Source: Pyrinomonadaceae bacterium
GTDB taxonomy: Bacteria > Acidobacteriota > Blastocatellia > Pyrinomonadales > Pyrinomonadaceae
NCBI GenBank assembly: GCA_025054715.1
Contig: JANWYH010000004.1
Coordinates: 122,553 to 186,552, forward strand
Direction of reading: 5' to 3'
Length of the DNA: 64,000 nt
Below the pieces are notes generated by a model, which worked only from the letters and a program-made list of their open reading frames with translations, did not search any database and was not told where the DNA came from. A program made the translations under genes and the position numbers. Position 1 is the stretch's first letter; every line of letters begins with the position of its first letter. This document shows positions 18,055 to 27,760 of this stretch, piece by piece.

Positions 18055-20376
18055 ATGAAAAACCCTTTTCTAGAAAACTTCAAGCCCTATATTCCCGACG
18101 AAAGCTCTCTTAGAGAGCTTACACCCTTTCCATTACTAGTAGGGACACTTCTTGGGATAATTTTCGGTGCATCTTCGCTTTATTTAGTGCTTAAGGTCGG
18201 CATGACCGTTTCAGCTTCAATACCAGTTGCTGTAATCGCCATCACACTCTTTCGGATGCTTTCAAAAATCGGTTTCAGAGATGCAACCATTTTAGAAGGC
18301 AACATAATGCAAACAGCCGGAAGCGCTGGCGAATCAATCGCATTCGGTATAGGCGTTACAATGCCAGCTATCATGATTCTAGGCTTTGACTTAGAAATCT
18401 GGCGTGCGACTTTGGTTGCAGTTCTAGGTGGAATACTGGGAATCTTAATGATGATTCCATTAAGGAGAGCACTAATAAGAGATCAGCACGGCTACCTGAA
18501 ATACCCAGAAGGAACAGCTTGCGCAGAAGTTCTCAAAGCCGGAGCTTCAGAAGAATCTCGTCGCGCTTCCGCGCAAACAGATGACACAAAGCAAGACAAA
18601 GCATCTCTGCAAGGCGGTAAAATAATACTTACTGGATTTATAGTAGCTTTCGTTTTCAAAACATTGATGCAAGTCTTCAGCTTCTGGAAAACAACTCCGG
18701 AGAAAAACCTTGATAACATTGTCAAAGGCGGCAAACTAGAGATTGATAACGATCCGACGCTACTCGGCGTTGGTTACATTATTGGACCACGAATTGCGGG
18801 ATTAATGATGGGTGGCGGTGTCCTCTCCTATCTAGTTCTCATTCCGCTGATAAAATTCTTCGGCGAAGCCTCGGCTCAACCTATAGCTCCCGAACTCAGC
18901 AAAAAAGTTGCCGAGATGTCAACTTCTGAGATACGAAGTGCCTACATTCTCTATATCGGAGCCGGTGCCGTAGCCATGGCTGGCATAATTTCACTTTTCA
19001 GAAGCGCTCCTATAATATGGCATGGCCTTCGTGCAGGGCTTTCTGATTTCCGTCTCAACTCAGAAAACATAAACAACCTTCCCAGGACCGAAAGAGACAT
19101 ACCAATGAAATGGGTTGTCGCAGGAATAATCTTCCTTATCGGTGCAATTATACTATCTCCTCAGCTCGGTCTTTATGTTTTCGATGATCCAATAGTGGCT
19201 CTTGTGGGAGCTATCCTAATAGTTGCACTTGGATTCCTCTTCGTCACAGTTTCATCAAGACTTACAGGTGAGATTGGCTCTTCGTCAAACCCAATTTCAG
19301 GAATGACAGTTGCTACGCTTTTGATAACATGCCTTATCTTTCTGGCTTTAGGCTGGACTAATCCTGATCCTTACTTTGTAACTGCTCTATCAATCGGCGG
19401 AATCGTTTGCATCGCAGCATCAAATGGCGGAACAACTTCGCAAGACTTGAAGACTGGATTCTGGGTTGGCGGCACTCCTTGGAAACAACAAATAGCAATA
19501 ATCGTCGGCGCATTATCATCAGCCTTGATTCTTGGATGGCTTTTAATTTTTCTCAACGACTCGAGAACTTATTACAAAAGACTCGAACCTAATTCCCGCG
19601 AAGCTCAAATAGTAGTTACTGAAGACCAATTATCAAAAGAAGACGGCAAATTCAGATCGGAAAAACCCGGCGGAAAATACGCTTCCGACCCTGCGAACTA
19701 CAGGGTTTGGCATAACACAGACCCCAATGTTGGGCAGGTAGGCAAATATCTAGTTGACATGACAGGACACCCTGTGTATTTTGTTGACCCCGGCATAAAC
19801 GGCATTCTAAAGGTCGATGAAGAAGGAAGACCTCTCGAACGCTACGACGCACCAAAAGCGACACTGATGAGCTACATAATCAAAGGAATTTTGAGCCGAG
19901 AGCTGCCTTGGACATTAGTAATTATCGGAGCGATGATAGCCATCGTTTTGGAACTATCAAGTATCTCCTCTCTAGCTTTCGCCGTAGGTTTATACCTGCC
20001 CCTATCTACTTCTGCTCCTGTCTTTGTCGGCGGAATGGTAAGATGGGCAGTTGACTTATATCTAAAACGCAAACTAGCTAAGAAAAACCTTACCGAAGAA
20101 CAAATCATAGCAGAAACAGACAAATCAAACGGAGTGCTTCTCGCTTCAGGCTACATAGCTGGAGGCGCAATAGCAGGAATCTTAATAGCTGCTTTCGCCG
20201 CAGTCCCAGCACTTCAGCAAACTCAGGAAGCTTTTATGAAATGGGCTGAAGAAAAAAATCCCTTCTACGAAGGAGCAAATGCCGATTGGCTAGCTTTGAT
20301 ACCTCTGTGGTTACTTGCCCTTTTTCTCTACTACGTAGGACGAGAAATGCTTCTTTCTGCAAAAACCAAAGGTTGA
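18055..20376 (+). CDS. OPT-family oligopeptide transporter
   Basis: A 773-residue polytopic membrane protein of the oligopeptide transporter family, which drives uptake of peptides or metal-chelate compounds by proton symport. The N-terminal PFPLLVGTLLGIIFGASSLYL, the following GMTVSASIPVAV (near 56-67) and NIMQTAGSAGESIAFG (near 83-98) are typical. About 14-16 hydrophobic segments are seen, plus a hydrophilic insertion at about 500-600. A strong ribosome site (AAGGAG) lies 8 nt before the ATG. A hairpin terminator follows, so it is probably monocistronic. Neighbouring exported peptidases would produce suitable substrates, but that link is inference. Confidence 0.92.
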   Translation: MKNPFLENFKPYIPDESSLRELTPFPLLVGTLLGIIFGASSLYLVLKVGMTVSASIPVAVIAITLFRMLSKIGFRDATILEGNIMQTAGSAGESIAFGIGVTMPAIMILGFDLEIWRATLVAVLGGILGILMMIPLRRALIRDQHGYLKYPEGTACAEVLKAGASEESRRASAQTDDTKQDKASLQGGKIILTGFIVAFVFKTLMQVFSFWKTTPEKNLDNIVKGGKLEIDNDPTLLGVGYIIGPRIAGLMMGGGVLSYLVLIPLIKFFGEASAQPIAPELSKKVAEMSTSEIRSAYILYIGAGAVAMAGIISLFRSAPIIWHGLRAGLSDFRLNSENINNLPRTERDIPMKWVVAGIIFLIGAIILSPQLGLYVFDDPIVALVGAILIVALGFLFVTVSSRLTGEIGSSSNPISGMTVATLLITCLIFLALGWTNPDPYFVTALSIGGIVCIAASNGGTTSQDLKTGFWVGGTPWKQQIAIIVGALSSALILGWLLIFLNDSRTYYKRLEPNSREAQIVVTEDQLSKEDGKFRSEKPGGKYASDPANYRVWHNTDPNVGQVGKYLVDMTGHPVYFVDPGINGILKVDEEGRPLERYDAPKATLMSYIIKGILSRELPWTLVIIGAMIAIVLELSSISSLAFAVGLYLPLSTSAPVFVGGMVRWAVDLYLKRKLAKKNLTEEQIIAETDKSNGVLLASGYIAGGAIAGILIAAFAAVPALQQTQEAFMKWAEEKNPFYEGANADWLALIPLWLLALFLYYVGREMLLSAKTKG

Positions 20377-20404
20377 ATAGCTCAAGTTTCAAAAATTTTT
20401 TACA

Positions 20405-20450
20405 AGCCAGCAAGAAAAAAGTTATAATTCTTGCTGGCTGTATTTTACTT
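20405..20450 (+). terminator. Rho-independent terminator after the OPT gene
   Basis: A perfect 12-bp stem, AGCCAGCAAGAA (20405-20416) and TTCTTGCTGGCT (20428-20439), encloses an 11-nt A/T loop and is followed by TATTTTACTT. It lies 29 nt after the OPT stop and before the ribosome site of the next gene. Confidence 0.8.
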
Positions 20451-20483
20451 TCCCGCTAATCGCAGAAAAAGGAGACCAAAGAA

Positions 20484-21305
20484 ATGTTTCAGAAACTCAT
20501 TCTTTCAGTCATAGTTTTGAGCATAATTGGTAACGCAGCAAAAGAAAACATTCAATCAAAGCCTAACCTGATTGAGCAGTTCGAAAAAAACATACAAACA
20601 AACGTTGATTCTCCAAGCGAAGTAGTCCGCAAATTCTACCAAAACCTTCGCGAAGGAAAATTTCGCCAAGCGTGGATGATGACAAACCTAAAACCGGCAA
20701 TTGAACAAATGACAGATGCTGAGTTATCAGAATTTAAGGAAGATTTTGAAATAGTGGCAAATAAAATACCAGAAACCTTGCAAATTACAGGAGAAATTAT
20801 CACTGAAAATAGCGCAACCGTTACAATCAAGGTATTCGATGAAGATACGAATTCGCTTGAAGACAGAGTCTTGAAATTACGTAAAGAAAAGGATTCTTGG
20901 GTGATTTTGATAGTTGATGAAGCGGCTGAGTCTTTTGTAAGACAAGAAGGAAAAAACTACCTTTATCAACTCAAAATCGAAACGCATGAAAGCGAAGCCC
21001 AAGCAATGCTTCAAAGAATCGTAAAAGCGCAGGCCGTTTACGCACTACAAAATTCAGGGCAATTTGCTGATCTAAAAACATTGGTCCAAATAGGACTCCT
21101 ACCCGATGACATTCTCGACACAAAATCAACAGGTTACAAATACAAAGTTGTTCTTTCCTCAGACAAGAAACGCTATTATGCTTCTGCAGAACCTGCTATT
21201 TACGGTAAAACTGGCAAACTATCATTTTTGTTAGAATGCGAAGGTATTAACAAAGAAACAAAACTACAAAGCAAAGATAACAAGGGAAAGCCTATAAAGG
21301 ATTAG
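20484..21305 (+). CDS. Exported protein: NTF2-like N-domain plus pilin-like C-domain
   Basis: The N-terminus (MFQKLILSVIVLSIIGNAA) looks like a signal peptide or anchor. Residues about 38-150 (SPSEVVRKFYQNLREGKFRQAW onward) resemble the DUF4878/NTF2-like lipoprotein-type domain. Residues about 170-260 (a helix with QAMLQRIVKAQAVYALQ, then GQFADLKTLVQIGLLPDDIL and YASAEPAIYGKTG) resemble the globular part of type IV pilin/pseudopilin-like proteins that lack the pilin helix. Length 273. The start has AGGAG 9 nt upstream. Its end overlaps convergent hslO by 4 nt. Function unknown. Confidence 0.6.
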   Translation: MFQKLILSVIVLSIIGNAAKENIQSKPNLIEQFEKNIQTNVDSPSEVVRKFYQNLREGKFRQAWMMTNLKPAIEQMTDAELSEFKEDFEIVANKIPETLQITGEIITENSATVTIKVFDEDTNSLEDRVLKLRKEKDSWVILIVDEAAESFVRQEGKNYLYQLKIETHESEAQAMLQRIVKAQAVYALQNSGQFADLKTLVQIGLLPDDILDTKSTGYKYKVVLSSDKKRYYASAEPAIYGKTGKLSFLLECEGINKETKLQSKDNKGKPIKD

Positions 21306-22192
21306 TCCAGATTCTTCAGGATTTCAAGCAGAGTTTCCTCACCCAATTCATAAGTTTCATTACAAAATCCACAGGTTATTTTTGCACCTTTGTCTTCTCT
21401 TAACATTGATTCTATTTCCTTTTTGTCGAGAGCTGAAACCATGGAAATAGCCCTTTGCATCGAGCAACCACAGTCAAATTTCACCGTAGTTTCTTGAAGA
21501 ATCTGAAAAGATATGTCCCCAAGTCCCATCTTTATTATGTCTTCTACGGAAGCTCCCTGGTCTATGAAAGTAGTAAGTTGAGGCGCTTTCTTTATAGTCT
21601 CTTCTATTTTCTGGACCACTTTTTCGTCGGCGCCGGGCATGACCTGAATCATTAATCCGCCACAAGCTCTCACATAAGGTTCTTCCCTTTGTAACAAAAC
21701 CCCAAGCAAGACAGCCGAAGGAATCTGCTCAGATTTTGCAAGGTAATAAGCAAAGTCTTCTGCAATTTCACCCGAAATCAAAGGAACCGAACCATAGTAC
21801 GGCTCACGATAAAGTCCAACATCAAAACCTTCTTCTCTTATAACGTAAAGCGTTCCTTTTCCGACAACACCACTTACATCAAATTTACCATTGTTCTTCA
21901 GAGGCAAATCGGCAAGCGGATTTTTAACATAGCCACGCACTTTACCGTCAGGTTTCGCTTCTGCCGTAATTCCTCCTATAGGACCGTCGCACTCTACTTT
22001 CACAGTTAAGCGATCAAAATCCTTCAAAGTAGAAGCCAGAAGAACCGTCCCAGTCAAAACCCTGCCAAAAGCTGCCGAAGCAGTAGGTGCAGTTCTATGC
22101 CGACCAATGGCTTCTGCAAGCATCTCAGTTGTTATAGCAGCCATCACACGAATAGTTCCTTCTTCAGCGATACCACGTATTACCCTATCCAC
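21302..22192 (-). CDS. hslO: Redox-regulated chaperone Hsp33
   Basis: Hsp33 is a cytosolic holdase activated when its zinc-bound cysteines are oxidised. The redox switch is intact at the C-terminus: FDCGCSMQRA (CxC, about residue 240) and ITCGFCNETY (CxxC, about 273). The N-terminal domain (AIGRHRTAPTASAAFGRVLTG, then GGITAEAKPDGKVRGYV) matches the family. The 296-residue length is normal. The start is a GTG. It is convergent with the exported protein to its left and divergent from nrdJ. Confidence 0.95.
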   Translation of the reverse strand: MDRVIRGIAEEGTIRVMAAITTEMLAEAIGRHRTAPTASAAFGRVLTGTVLLASTLKDFDRLTVKVECDGPIGGITAEAKPDGKVRGYVKNPLADLPLKNNGKFDVSGVVGKGTLYVIREEGFDVGLYREPYYGSVPLISGEIAEDFAYYLAKSEQIPSAVLLGVLLQREEPYVRACGGLMIQVMPGADEKVVQKIEETIKKAPQLTTFIDQGASVEDIIKMGLGDISFQILQETTVKFDCGCSMQRAISMVSALDKKEIESMLREDKGAKITCGFCNETYELGEETLLEILKNLD

Positions 22193-22310
22193 AAGTTTTT
22201 AGTTTCAATTTCGTCTTCGATAAAGTCAATCCTGTCAGGATTGAATTTTAAGCCTTATAAAAGCAGCTAACTTGCCTTGATAAGTAACTATACATTATTT
22301 TGTTAATTTT

Positions 22311-22341
22311 TGATTTGATTAGCCAACATATTGTATATAAT
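22311..22341 (+). promoter_or_regulatory. Candidate nrdJ promoter
   Basis: A perfect -10 hexamer TATAAT is at 22336-22341, with a TTGATT-type -35 candidate just upstream, although the two possible copies give spacers of about 15 and 20 nt. The untranslated leader would be about 60 nt, ending in GGGAGGAG before the ATG at 22409. I looked for a cobalamin riboswitch (B12 box) and saw none. Confidence 0.4.
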
Positions 22342-22408
22342 TCTTGAAAAACGAGAACTTTTATTATAGACTCAACAAGAAACAAAACTGTTTTTCAGGG
22401 AGGAGAAA

Positions 22409-24880
22409 ATGAATTTTGAGGTTACATTAAGAAAAAGTCTTGAGGAAGTAAAAGAAAATGGTTTTGCTCAAACAAGCCACAGACTTGGACTGAATGCCCA
22501 AAAGGTAGTCGCTAAAAGATACAGCATGAAAGATGCGGAAGGCAGTCCAATCGAAACATGGAAAGATATTGTGCGTCGAGTCGTTGGAGCAGTTTCCCGT
22601 GTAGAGACAGACTTGCAAAGAAAGCATTCGTTTTACAAGGCGATGACTGAGATAATGTTAAAACGTGAGTTTATTCCGAACACTCCCTGTCTAGTTAACG
22701 CCGGCAAACCACGCGGTCAACTTTCGGCGTGTTTTGTTTTGGAAGTTCCGGATTCTATTGAAGGAATAATGGAGCATGCAAAACGCTGTGCCATAATTCA
22801 TCAAAGCGGCGGCGGAACTGGTATGACCTATGAGTTTATTCGACCAGCAGGAGCTTCAGTAAGTTCTACTCGCGGCATAGCTTCTGGTCCAGTAAGCTTT
22901 ATGAATATCGTCAACACGATGACCGAAGTAGTAAAACAAGGTGGCGTCCGTCGAGGCGCAAATATGGGAATGCTCCGAGTTACTCACCCTGACATATTGC
23001 GCTTTATCCATGCAAAAAACGATCAGACTAGCTTAACGAATTTCAATATATCCGTAAACGTAACCGATGAATTCTTAAAGGCTGTTGACAGAAAAGAGTG
23101 GTTTCAAACTGAATGGAACGGCAAAGCTTGGGAAAGACCTGTTTTTGATCCCGTAACCGAAAGTGACTATGCAATCTATAAAAGACCCAATGGTGATGTT
23201 GTAAGTTTTGTTGACAGACAGGCATTTCTCGAAGCCGACCTTAAAAACCTTACAAGGCAAGAACCGCCTAGACCCGGAATGGTTTACGCTCCCGACGTGT
23301 GGCGTCGCATAGTTGCTTCTGCCCATAAATATGCTGAACCGGGAATCGCTTTCATCGATCAAGTTAATCGGCATAACCTACTTAGAAATTCGATGGGACC
23401 GCTTTATTCATGCAACCCTTGCGCTGAGCAATTCTTGCATTTTAACAATGCTTGCAATCTAGGTTCAATTGACGTATCGAAATTCGTTATTGAAGGCGAA
23501 GGCGGGAATTTGCAGCACAGACTTGACTGGAGAAGACTCGAGGAAGTCGTCAATTGGTCTGTAAGATTCTTAGATAACGTGATTGACGCTGGGCATTTCC
23601 CGCTACCAGAAATTACAGATGTTGTGAGACGCACCCGTCCCATCGGTCTTGGCATAATGGGCTTTGCCGATCTGTTAATAAAACTCGGTATAACTTATGG
23701 CTCTGATGAGTCCATTCATGCAATGGACAAAATAATGGGATTCATAAGGCATGCTGCGTGGCAAGCAAGCTTCAACTTAGGAAAAGAAAAAGGTGTTTTC
23801 AATGAATTTGAGCCTAATCGTGAGCTTTACGAAGAGTTTTTCCGAAATGAACTCGGATTTTCTAAAGAAATGGATTTTACTCCTAGAAATTACGAAGTAA
23901 CTACGATCGCACCAACAGGGACTATTTCTCTGGTAGCGGAAACTTCGTCAGGAATAGAACCGAACTTTAGCTGGGCTTATGTTCGACAAGATTCTCTAGG
24001 AACCAGAACCTATGTCCACCCGTTAGCAGCTCAAGCACTTGGAATAGAAGTTGACTTCAACTCGGAAGACTCTATCCGTAAAGCTGCTGAATACATCGTT
24101 GAAAATGAGCACCGTTTGCCTGAATACTTCGTTCCTGCACATAAGATAACAGCAGAACAGCATGTAAAAATCCTTGCAGCAGCACAACGGCATGTTGATA
24201 ATTCTGTATCGAAGACTTGTAACGGCGCATTCGATGATACCATTGAATCAGTTGACAAGCTTTACAGACTGGCCTACGAGCTTGGATGCAAATGCGTTTC
24301 ATACTACAGAGACGGATCACGGCAAGGTCAAGTTCTAAATCAAGTCTCGAAAGAAAAGAAAGAAACTACAGAAATCAAGACGGAAGAAAAGACAAAAACA
24401 AGCGTTGAAAGGCTCGACCGTCCTATCGAATTACAAGGCTACACGTGGAGAATTCCATTTGACGGACGAAACCTCTATGTTACAGTTAACCACGATGGGC
24501 AAAGAGTGCTAGAAGTTTTTACAACAGGCCCGATTAGCGCAAGCCTAGGACTTTTAGCGTCAAAGATGCTAAGAGGCGGATTTACGGTTGAAGAAGTAGC
24601 AGAAAGCCTAGAAAGAGTCTATGGAACTCACTCGGTCTGGTTTAATAGCAGACTAATAACTTCGCCCGAACAAGCCGTTGCTGAATGCTTGCTCATCACA
24701 TACCGTAGAATCAATGGACTGCCCGATTCTCCCAAAAATGAGAAATCAAGCCAATCAAAAAAGCCTGAAATCATTATGCCCGTCGGCGAGAAGATAGCCT
24801 GCCCTGAGTGCGGCGGCGAGTTGCGTTTAGCTTCAGGTTGTGACATTTGCTACGATTGTGGCTACTCAAAATGTAAATAA
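22409..24880 (+). CDS. nrdJ: Vitamin B12-dependent (class II) ribonucleotide reductase
   Basis: NrdJ reduces ribonucleotides to deoxyribonucleotides using adenosylcobalamin, independently of oxygen. Diagnostic regions: [20 protein letters not shown] (about residues 91-110) with the first active-site cysteine, [15 protein letters not shown], the radical-site segment [20 protein letters not shown] (about 332-351), [20 protein letters not shown], and [18 protein letters not shown] domain follows (residues about 670-770), and a C-terminal zinc finger CPECGGEL...[12 protein letters not shown] ends the protein, all usual in 820-residue class II enzymes. Strong Shine-Dalgarno GGGAGGAG. No NrdA/B was seen here. 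Confidence 0.96.
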   Translation: MNFEVTLRKSLEEVKENGFAQTSHRLGLNAQKVVAKRYSMKDAEGSPIETWKDIVRRVVGAVSRVETDLQRKHSFYKAMTEIMLKREFIPNTPCLVNAGKPRGQLSACFVLEVPDSIEGIMEHAKRCAIIHQSGGGTGMTYEFIRPAGASVSSTRGIASGPVSFMNIVNTMTEVVKQGGVRRGANMGMLRVTHPDILRFIHAKNDQTSLTNFNISVNVTDEFLKAVDRKEWFQTEWNGKAWERPVFDPVTESDYAIYKRPNGDVVSFVDRQAFLEADLKNLTRQEPPRPGMVYAPDVWRRIVASAHKYAEPGIAFIDQVNRHNLLRNSMGPLYSCNPCAEQFLHFNNACNLGSIDVSKFVIEGEGGNLQHRLDWRRLEEVVNWSVRFLDNVIDAGHFPLPEITDVVRRTRPIGLGIMGFADLLIKLGITYGSDESIHAMDKIMGFIRHAAWQASFNLGKEKGVFNEFEPNRELYEEFFRNELGFSKEMDFTPRNYEVTTIAPTGTISLVAETSSGIEPNFSWAYVRQDSLGTRTYVHPLAAQALGIEVDFNSEDSIRKAAEYIVENEHRLPEYFVPAHKITAEQHVKILAAAQRHVDNSVSKTCNGAFDDTIESVDKLYRLAYELGCKCVSYYRDGSRQGQVLNQVSKEKKETTEIKTEEKTKTSVERLDRPIELQGYTWRIPFDGRNLYVTVNHDGQRVLEVFTTGPISASLGLLASKMLRGGFTVEEVAESLERVYGTHSVWFNSRLITSPEQAVAECLLITYRRINGLPDSPKNEKSSQSKKPEIIMPVGEKIACPECGGELRLASGCDICYDCGYSKCK

Positions 24881-24912
24881 CTACCTGAAGATTTAGTATT
24901 TATCTTTACGTT

Positions 24913-24950
24913 TGCGGCGTGTTTTTCTAAAACATGCCGCACGTCTTATT
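24913..24950 (+). terminator. Terminator after nrdJ
   Basis: A 13-bp stem with one G-U pair, TGCGGCGTGTTTT (24913-24925) and AAAACATGCCGCA (24929-24941), with a 3-nt loop, followed by CGTCTTATTCATTT. It begins 32 nt after the nrdJ stop. Confidence 0.75.
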
Positions 24951-24967
24951 CATTTCCGTCAACACAG

Positions 24968-24983
24968 CTCGAGGCCCCTCGAG
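24968..24983. other. Short perfect hairpin between convergent genes
   Basis: CTCGAG (24968-24973), loop GCCC, CTCGAG (24978-24983). There is no T-tract on either strand, so a terminator role for the minus-strand serine hydrolase gene ending at 25019 is only possible. Confidence 0.35.
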
Positions 24984-25018
24984 TTAAAAGCTTAGCTTAT
25001 AAGTAAATGTAAGTTCCG

Positions 25019-26560
25019 CTACATCTTGCGTTTTAATTCTAATTCGTAAAACCAAAAGTCATCATTTGGCTGGTCTATTTTTATCTCATCAGGCTTTCCA
25101 TTCTTGTCAATTCTGAAAGTCACCCAGCCAAGTGGAAAGTTATAATTTACCGAGTCGCGCCATTTTATTAGGAAAGTGTCATAGTGCCAATGCTCGAGAT
25201 CGGCAACAAAGTTTGGTGCTGGTAAAAAACGCATTACTAATTTGCCGTTTTCTTCGGTTATTTGAACTTCGCCATACATCTGGCTTGAATAGGTGCCTTC
25301 ATAATCTTTCAGAGCAAGCGAAGGTTTAGTGTTAACGGCACGTTCGGACAAGGCTTTTCTTTCTTGCTGCTGACGCAAGGAGCGTCTTTGTTCCGCTAAC
25401 TTTAGATACTCGGCGTTCCAATCCCTTTTCTCTTCGCTAGTAAAAACATCGAGAATTTTGTTGCGCATTACAAGTGCAGCACTTGTCTCACTATTTGTCA
25501 AGACGACAACACCTAAGTTCTCGGCAGGCATCATGGCAGTTTGCGAAATCATGCCATCAAGACCGCCGCTATGAAACACGAGTTTTCGCCCACGGTAATC
25601 GCCAATAAACCATCCAAGCCCATAACCGAGAAAAATCTGTGTTGGTGCTTCTTTTGGTGGGAACGGATTTATACCAACGATCACGCACGGCGACCACATT
25701 TGACCGGCTTGTTGCTCGCTAAAAATCTGTTTACCTTCATACTTTCCTTTGCCAAGCTGAAGACGAAGCCATTTAGCCACTTCGGAAACTGAAGAATTAA
25801 GCCCGGCTGCACCTATTGCATTGTCTACGTTCCCGAGAGGCAAGGGTCTTAAACCTCTCCCGCCCGATTCATTATGAGGTGTAGCATAGTTATCTTTGAT
25901 ATCTCGGACGGTAGTTGTCGTTCTATTCATCCCGAGCGGCTTCAAAATACGTTCTCTTAAAAATTCTCCCCAACTTTTACCTGATACTTTCTCGATGATT
26001 CTACCTGCAGCTATAAACATCAGATTTTGATAACCATATTTTGAACGAAAGCTTGAAACAGGTTTTAAGTATCTAACGCGACGCAAAACTTCATCAGGTG
26101 TATATTTCGTTTCGTACCAAAGAAGATCGCCGCTAAAGGTGTCAAGCCCGCTGCGATGACAAACAAGGTCTCGGAGCGTAAGTTCTCTAGTTACATAAGC
26201 ATCATACATCTGGAATTCCGGCAAAAAGATCGAAACCTTTTCATCCCAGCCGCTTATTTTTCCTTCATCCATCAGTATAGCCAAGGCTGCCGTTGTAAAT
26301 GCTTTCGAGTTTGATGCAATTGCAAAAAGCGTGTCTTCGTCAACCTTCTCAGGTTTTCCGAGATGCCGAACGCCGTATCCTTTCGCAAAAATAACCCTAT
26401 CATCTTTAACAATAGCTATAGCCATCCCGGGCACTTTCCAGTCCCTCAGAACTTGTTCAGCATAAGCATCAATTTCAGCTATCTTCGCAGCATAATCCTG
26501 CGCAAGAAAATCACTTGCAAATAGAATAAGGACAAACAAGACTGAAAGAGTTTTTCTCAT
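25019..26560 (-). CDS. Exported serine hydrolase of the class C beta-lactamase/D-peptidase fold
   Basis: The signal peptide (MRKTLSVLFVLILFASDFLA) is followed by a beta-lactamase-like domain (about residues 30-370). The catalytic SxxK is in IASNSKAFTTAA (Ser92-Lys95 by count, approximate), the Tyr-x-Asn is in YGYQN, and the third box is FHSGGLDGM. The C-terminal part (about 410-513) is a lipocalin-like DUF3471-type domain, common in this family (YEGTYSSQMYGEVQITEENG). Such proteins are mostly peptidases or esterases rather than resistance enzymes. It is probably periplasmic and is the last gene of GNAT-mqnA-mqnC-hydrolase, 10 nt after mqnC. Confidence 0.88.
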   Translation of the reverse strand: MRKTLSVLFVLILFASDFLAQDYAAKIAEIDAYAEQVLRDWKVPGMAIAIVKDDRVIFAKGYGVRHLGKPEKVDEDTLFAIASNSKAFTTAALAILMDEGKISGWDEKVSIFLPEFQMYDAYVTRELTLRDLVCHRSGLDTFSGDLLWYETKYTPDEVLRRVRYLKPVSSFRSKYGYQNLMFIAAGRIIEKVSGKSWGEFLRERILKPLGMNRTTTTVRDIKDNYATPHNESGGRGLRPLPLGNVDNAIGAAGLNSSVSEVAKWLRLQLGKGKYEGKQIFSEQQAGQMWSPCVIVGINPFPPKEAPTQIFLGYGLGWFIGDYRGRKLVFHSGGLDGMISQTAMMPAENLGVVVLTNSETSAALVMRNKILDVFTSEEKRDWNAEYLKLAEQRRSLRQQQERKALSERAVNTKPSLALKDYEGTYSSQMYGEVQITEENGKLVMRFLPAPNFVADLEHWHYDTFLIKWRDSVNYNFPLGWVTFRIDKNGKPDEIKIDQPNDDFWFYELELKRKM

Positions 26561-26570
26561 ACAAACCTCT

Positions 26571-27677
26571 TCAAGCCTTCAAAGTCGTAACTTCTTCTGC
26601 TAATTCCCGATTAACATAGTTATAGAGAATATCACGCTGCTGCGGGCGGAATCCCGCTTTGCTAATCTGATAACGAAGCTCCTTTTCATTCGCTTTGGTG
26701 TTTGCTCCGGCAGCCGAAATAACGTTTTCTTCAATCATGATCGAACCCATATCGTCAGCTCCAAAATGAAGAGCAGCTTGTCCGAGCTTTATACCTTGTG
26801 TAAGCCAAGAAGCCTGTATATGTTGGATATTATCGAGAAAGAGTCTAGAAACAGCCAGCATTCTCAAAAAATCTACACCCGTTGGTTCGTGGGTAATCTT
26901 TCGTCCAAGTGCCGTATTTTCTCTTTGAAAAGTCCAAGGAATAAACGCGGTAAATCCACCGGTCTCATCTTGCAAATCCCTTATTCTCTGCAAATGCCTT
27001 ACCTGATGCACGATACTATCGCCTATTCCAAACATCATCGTAGCAGTAGAACGGAGCCCCACCTTGTGAGCAGCACGCATCACTGCCAGCCATTCATCGG
27101 TAGTGCATTTTGTCGAAACTCTTTTACGCACCTCATCGTCAAGTATTTCGGCACCTCCTCCAGGAAGGCTACTCAATCCAGCTTCCTTTAGCCTTCTTAG
27201 AATCGTCTCGTAATCAAGTCCCGAAATTAGATGAATATTATGAATTTCAGGCGGAGAAAAGCAATGTAGCTGAAAATTCGGATACCGAGCATGAAGTCTT
27301 GAAAGCAAGTCTTCATACCATTCAATTCCCAAATCTGGATGTAATCCACCTTGCATCAATACTCCCGTTCCGCCTAAAGCAATTGTTTCATCAATTTTTT
27401 TACATATCTCCTCGAAAGAAAGAAGATAGGTATCAGGCTTGCCGGGCTTACGGTAAAAAGCACAAAAGGTGCAGACTACATTGCAGACGTTTGTGTAGTT
27501 TACGTTTCGATCGATAATATAAGTCACAACATTAGGGTCATTTTTACGCATGCGAATTTGATGCGCCGCTGCTCCAATCTTAGCTATATCATAGCTTTCA
27601 AGTAGCACAGCGCATTCTTCAGCAGTCATCCGTTTGCCGTCTAGCACTTTGTCCAAAATTCTCTGAACTTCACTCAT
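26571..27677 (-). CDS. mqnC: Cyclic dehypoxanthinyl futalosine synthase MqnC
   Basis: MqnC is a radical SAM enzyme of the futalosine route to menaquinone. The 4Fe-4S motif is NYTNVCNVVCTFCAFYR, with Cys65, Cys69 and Cys72 (CxxxCxxC). The end is characteristic: HFGADDMGSIMIEENVISAA (about residues 315-334). SLPGGGAEIL and STATMMFGIGDS are also family motifs. The 368-residue length is normal. MqnE shares the same cluster type, but MqnE lacks this exact C-terminal pattern. mqnA lies 83 nt upstream on the same strand, strengthening the assignment. Confidence 0.93.
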   Translation of the reverse strand: MSEVQRILDKVLDGKRMTAEECAVLLESYDIAKIGAAAHQIRMRKNDPNVVTYIIDRNVNYTNVCNVVCTFCAFYRKPGKPDTYLLSFEEICKKIDETIALGGTGVLMQGGLHPDLGIEWYEDLLSRLHARYPNFQLHCFSPPEIHNIHLISGLDYETILRRLKEAGLSSLPGGGAEILDDEVRKRVSTKCTTDEWLAVMRAAHKVGLRSTATMMFGIGDSIVHQVRHLQRIRDLQDETGGFTAFIPWTFQRENTALGRKITHEPTGVDFLRMLAVSRLFLDNIQHIQASWLTQGIKLGQAALHFGADDMGSIMIEENVISAAGANTKANEKELRYQISKAGFRPQQRDILYNYVNRELAEEVTTLKA

Positions 27678-27760
27678 AAGCTATTCTCTTTTTGCAAATC
27701 TAAAATGGCAAATTACAAATTTTGCCCATAAATTCTACCAATATGACTTCGTATAGCAAT

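Noticed and set aside
22193..22408. A cobalamin riboswitch before nrdJ
   Set aside because: No B12 box and too little sequence for the full aptamer in the 216-nt gap; only a promoter and Shine-Dalgarno were found.
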